From assembly GCA_023333565.1 (NCBI GenBank), contig JAJKFH010001538.1:124001-188000 (forward strand): 64,000 nucleotides of DNA. The letters are read 5' to 3'. The stretch's first letter is position 1. The number at the start of each line of letters is the position of its first letter. The position numbers and the translations under genes are program-made. Below, one piece after another: positions 60,186 through 64,000 of this stretch. Under the pieces are notes generated by a model. The model was not told the origin of the DNA. It searched no databases and was given only the letters and a program-made list of their open reading frames with translations. The DNA comes from Puffinus mauretanicus (taxonomy: Eukaryota > Chordata > Aves > Procellariiformes > Procellariidae).

Positions 60186-60340
60186 TCTGTGACCTTGGCA
60201 AGCCTCTTCGTGTGACTCTGCTCTTCATCTGCGAGAGGCCAGTATCGCCTCTCTTCCTTCTGCTGTGGTGCAAAAGCTCTCAGGACGTGCAGGTGCTCAT
60301 ATGTGATACAGTACAATGATGCTATATAAAAGTTTTCTGC
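60186..60340 (+). mobile_element. Possible second MIR/L2-like fossil
   Basis: CTCTGTGACCTTGGCAAGCC, then CTCTGCTCTTCATCTGCGAG and, further on, GATGCTATATAAAAG follow the order of a widespread old amniote repeat ('gtgaccttgggcaagtcac', 'cctcagtttccccatctgtaaaat', 'gcgctatataaa'). Similarity is patchy and the middle has diverged. The 132-codon + frame across it (59921-60319) is therefore probably not a gene. I recognised it by eye only. Confidence 0.38.
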
Positions 60341-60549
60341 ACTGAAATACTTGGAGGTGACTTAAAAAGCAAATACGTAACATTTTTATGGTGGGGTGTG
60401 TTTATCACTGTATCACAGCAGTATCTCATGACATGAGTAACAGTTATAAAAGCACTTTGAGCTTATTTGACAGTAAATGTTTTGTGGTTATTCTCTATTT
60501 CTTCCCCTCATATTTTAAACTCCTGAGCTGTGTCATCGTTATTTATCAG

Positions 60550-60586
60550 CGTCTGAACTCCAGCACGGTGCATAGAACTGTGCCAG
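60550..60586 (+). other. Short exon-like segment
   Basis: The segment follows an acceptor-like GTTATTTATCAG and ends at a strong donor (TGTGCCAG|GTAAGA). It reads RLNSSTVHRTVP in the frame of a 184-codon + open frame (60388-60942) that spans it. At 37 bases it is short, and the longer frame has no recognisable domain. Only one of the two readings (exon or continuous frame) can be right. Confidence 0.18.
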
Positions 60587-60942
60587 GTAAGAGGGGCAAG
60601 CCAGTGCCTCACCCGCGGAGCGCAGGTCCAGAAGGCACGCGGGGCAGACGCTGCTCCCGGCAGCTCGGGCAGTGCCAGCTGATTTCACATTCTGTGGCAG
60701 AATTCAATTTGGACACCCGGTGTGAAGGAAGGTTTCAGGATCAGGTGAAATATCGTAGCTCGCTTTCAAGCATTGTAAATTTTCAGGTGGGCAGAACTGA
60801 ATGGATTGCCCTTTACCCAAAAAAGGAATTTCTCTATTACAGAAGAGTAGCATTTGTAAAGGGCTTTAACCTGGGTAGCCTCCGCCTGCAGTCGCTGACC
60901 AGTAACAAAGCAGTGTCTCATGGGGTACGAAGGCAGCAATAA

Positions 60943-62419
60943 ATTCTATATTGATACTGAACAAAATTTAATATCTGCTGCATTTTCCTCTACGTAGGAG
61001 GGTACTTACTGCAAGGTAATATGTTGGCAATTCTGGATAATGCAAGTAGCCAAAGGCATTTCTAGATACAGGCATATATACTTCAGACCTGCATCCCTTC
61101 CTGAGATCCCCTTCTTCAGTTCTGGTACCCACCGTACCCTTCTTCTCCTTTTTCTGAGGATGTGGTGCACGTCTATTAAATTATGAAACTTGACCTTCTT
61201 CAGTCTGTGATTAGATTACCTTTCCTTTTACCCCAGAGTGCCAATTAAAAAAGAATCCCATGCAATCCTACAAAAGAGCATGAAAGTAAACATGGCAGAC
61301 TTGTCACGAACTGCTCCCTTTCTGTGTCGCCATGCACACCGGGCATGACTGCTCCTGCTAGTTGAAAGTAATTGAAACAGGTGCTGTATTAATATTTATA
61401 AGTCCTTACTAAAACACTATTTGATCTACTCTTGAGAAATGCTGCACGTGGAGCACTTTCTGTGACCTGGCTCTCAAGTGCCCTCCATTCTCCTGTGCTT
61501 CTTGCGCACATTATGCACATTGCCAGTGGAACTTTGTATTGTTCATAACTTGCTTTTTGTATCTCAAAATGTCTGAAGAGAGACATCAATGTCCCTTTTC
61601 TCCCCAGGTCTGGCCAGGGAGCACTGGTCTCTAAAAAGGAGCCTCTGCTCAAACAAGCTTAAAAATAATAATCAAACAAGCAGGTCTACAAACGCTGGCA
61701 GGCAGCTCGGAGGATGCCCTGCCTCCAGCGCGGGCTTGCTGTGATGTCTGCGGGATTCGGCTCTGCCGGCACCGGGAGGGAGGAAATGGCATTGCCCCCG
61801 CGTATTTCTATCGTTCTGGGGTTTTTCATGAGTTGCATCAGTGGGGAGCTTTTCTGACTGAAAACAGCCGACTCCACCAAGGTCTCAGCCTTTGCATGGC
61901 CGGCAGCTCCCTGCTCCATCTTGATATTCTGCTGGTGTAGCAGTCTATAAGTACTCACCAGTTCTTTTCAGCATATCGTTACTGGGTTATTAGCTGCCTG
62001 TGAACTGTGTAATTGAGACAGAGCGGATTATGTGTACACACGAGATGTTGCCTTGTGTCCTCGCCTTCCACCGGACCCGCTGGCACGTGTGCCCCGGCGG
62101 TGACCGCTGCCATGGCCGCCTCATCCCACGACATTGCTTGTTCATTGGCACTGGCGTCATGCGCTATTATATCTGCAGCTGGGTTGAATGGGCATAAAGA
62201 TAGGAGAGTAATGAAAGGTGAATATGGTAATGACTTTTCACATGAATTCGTACCAAATTTTGTGAGGAATGATGGATAACTTTATGAATAGGTTGCAATA
62301 AACCAGATACTCAGTTAGTAGGAAAGAGTAGAGGCAGGTGAGCCTTAATTCCATGACACTCTTTCACTGAAATGTCAACGATCCACATACATAATTTTAT
62401 TGCTTTTTTCTGTTGGCAG
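60943..62419. other. Non-coding stretch with two CpG-containing patches
   Basis: Small GC-rich patches with roughly ten CpGs each lie at 61705-61830 and 62060-62165. The surrounding DNA is A+T-rich. Overlapping frames on both strands cross each patch. No gene or repeat family is recognised. Confidence 0.45.
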
Positions 62420-62542
62420 ATTCAGAAGCCAAAAGGAGCCACTGTGAAGTCTCAACTGACCTCTCTAGAGCACAGGGACAAAATACTTCCCAGCCAAACC
62501 CACCGTGTATCGAATAATATGCTGCAGAACCAGAGGGTCTGA
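62420..62542 (+). other. Exon-like segment, possible terminal exon
   Basis: It follows one of the best acceptors in the window (TTGCTTTTTTCTGTTGGCAG). In the frame starting at its first base, 40 codons are open (IQKPKGATVKSQLTSLEHRD and on) and end in TGA at 62540-62542. A second frame is open for 31 codons and also ends inside the segment. AATAAA occurs downstream near 63074-63080. No upstream partner was linked, and two open frames weaken the coding call. Confidence 0.25.
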
Positions 62543-63212
62543 TCGGAGGTGATCTGCTGTCCTGGAGCACCAGGTGACACTATGGAATGTAAACACATAT
62601 TGCTTTTTCATTAACAGTTTCAGTAAAAAAATAGAATAAGAATGCGAGGCCTGAGGACAGATGGACAGAATATAAGGAAGCATCCATTGCAGAGGCTCAG
62701 AGTAGCACGGATGTATGACAGTGTCTTGTCTTGGATATATTTTGAGACCTTTTCCAATTTATTATTTTGTGACAGTCAGATTCAAGTATCTAAATACAGG
62801 TGTGGTTGCAGCTTACCACATACAATGATGCCTTCTGGTCAGCTGTGTACCAGAAAACAGAGGAAAAATAACAGTGCTTGCAGAGCAGTGGTTTCCAAAT
62901 GGTTGCTTAGGCATTTAAATAATTAGGTCTAGGAATTACAGCAGGGAATGGCATGCCAAGGTGCCTAGGAAGAGCTGGTCAAAAGATTTTTTTTTATGAA
63001 AACAGGAAAAATCTATTTTAGTAGAAATATTTTTCTTCCTGGATATGTTTAATAATTTTCTTTGAAACATTAGCAATAAAATTACAAATTCTCACAGAGG
63101 AACAAGGAGCGTTTCAGCAGATGATCGGGTGGGCAATAAACATTTATTTGTTTTGGTGACTTACTCAGTTTCTGGTCCCTTGTTCCGTTCCTGTCATTTA
63201 ATGGTGATTCAG

Positions 63213-63474
63213 TAAAAGCTCCTGGGAACCTGCTCCAGGCGATGTGCAGCAGCACCTCCACGTGAGCCTCTGCCCGCAGCAGCAGCCATTTCTCAGTGGT
63301 ACAGCTCCCCGGCAGGATGAGACCACCCAGCTCCTCCTCTGCTCTGCAGGGCATCTCTACTGTGCTGACCAGTGCAGCAATCCCCTGCTGCCTGTGAGGA
63401 GTGAGGCTTCCCGCAGCAACCTTCTGCTGAAAGACTTCACTCAAACCAGTAGAAAGGAGAAATTGGTGCTAATG
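63213..63474 (+). other. Coding-like segment with splice-like ends, strand ambiguous
   Basis: After an acceptor-like ATGGTGATTCAG, 87 codons are open to a donor at CTAATG|GTGAGA. Many codons end in G or C (CAG, CTC, CTG, AGC, GAG), as in avian genes, and it reads VQQHLHVSLCPQQQPFLSG and on. The opposite strand has a 120-codon frame (63082-63444) with an equally gene-like codon pattern (MSEVFQQKVAAGSLTPHRQQ). Complementary frames in CTG/CAG-rich DNA often mimic each other, so at most one is real and possibly neither. No family is recognised. Confidence 0.22.
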
Positions 63475-63495
63475 GTGAGAACTCACTGGTTATAA

Positions 63496-64000
63496 TTCCC
63501 AGGCAAGGCACCATTTGGACAAAGGGAAACATCTTCATGGAAATGCTCAGAGAAGTGAATTCAAGTGAATAAAGGTGTGAATTTAACTAAACTGGCACTA
63601 AACCCTATTTTGAATCTCCTAAATGAAGGTAAATTGAACCAAGGTCCCTTTGAATCTGAAACCATTTTAGAGATTTAATGATTCAGCTAGTTGTTTTGCC
63701 TGATTGATAATGCATAATTCATTGTGAATTTAAACTCCACAAAGTTCAGGTATTTTTTGGTGTGACATTTTTAGTTCTTTGTACGTAGGGAATCATGACA
63801 CGGATGTAGGGAGGTAGAGAGCTAGAGGGAAATCAACCTGCTGGAGGATTTGCAGCAGACCTGGAGTCAAAAGACTTTTCAAATCCTTATTGATTCAGTA
63901 TTTTTTTTATTGCTCCGAACTACAGAGAATACTGAAGGGGATTGGCAGGTAGAGGGATTTCATATACGCTGTCAGCGGTGCCTACTGAGAGTGAGGTGGG
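63496..64000. other. Non-coding stretch to the window end
   Basis: A+T-rich DNA with no recognised repeat, RNA gene or exon. Confidence 0.55.

Noticed and set aside
60388..60942. 184-codon plus open frame
   Set aside because: A strong donor lies inside it and its second half is GC-rich. No domain is recognised. Kept only as a short exon-like note at 60550-60586.
1..64000. Prokaryotic-type systems: operons, CRISPR arrays, phage or plasmid modules
   Set aside because: No Shine-Dalgarno-led gene series, no spaced direct repeats of CRISPR type and no long genes. CR1 and LTR repeats show this is vertebrate nuclear DNA.

Overview
The window looks like a piece of a bird nuclear genome. The evidence is three 3'-end fragments of CR1, the dominant avian LINE, and one solo LTR of an avian endogenous-retrovirus family with a perfect target-site duplication. 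Recognisable interspersed repeats make up only about 2-3% of the bases, and the A+T-rich composition shows no operons or bacterial features. From memory of the LTR family I would guess a neoavian bird. All of this comes from reading the sequence; no alignment was run.

No gene could be named. Nearly all open frames are short and overlap on both strands, as expected by chance. The window is best read as intergenic or intronic DNA with a few exon-like islands. The strongest island is at 40.8-42.9 kb on the + strand. Four segments with good splice signals share compatible reading phases, end in a stop codon and are followed by AATAAA. Weaker single exon-like segments lie near 22.1, 27.8, 46.2, 54.1, 54.7, 60.6, 62.4 and 63.2 kb.

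Layout. 1-14.3 kb: mostly featureless, with two tandem duplications (28- and 40-bp units), a G-quadruplex motif and a GC-rich CpG patch. 14.3-14.7 kb: CR1. 14.7-29 kb: A+T-rich, featureless apart from short hairpins and exon-like segments. 29.1-29.5 kb: a CpG-dense block directly beside an A+T block rich in homeodomain-type motifs. 32.2 kb: a fossil MIR/CORE-SINE. 32.8 kb: a pyrimidine-rich minisatellite. 37.7 and 38.8 kb: two CR1 fragments on the minus strand. 40.8-42.9 kb: the candidate small gene. 43.4-43.8 kb: a CpG-rich patch. 46.66-47.23 kb: solo LTR with CRE, TATA and polyadenylation motifs. 54.7-55.0 kb: an exon-like segment followed by a near-perfect 28-bp hairpin. 55.7-55.9 kb: a G13 run and a G-quadruplex motif. 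57.3-57.9 kb: an unusually long minus-strand open frame. 60.2 kb: a possible second MIR/L2-like fossil.

The items most worth a second look are the hairpin at 54900-54985, the four-exon model at 40840-42553, the MIR fossil at 32226-32365 and the 198-codon frame at 57347-57943. Function is not established for any of them.
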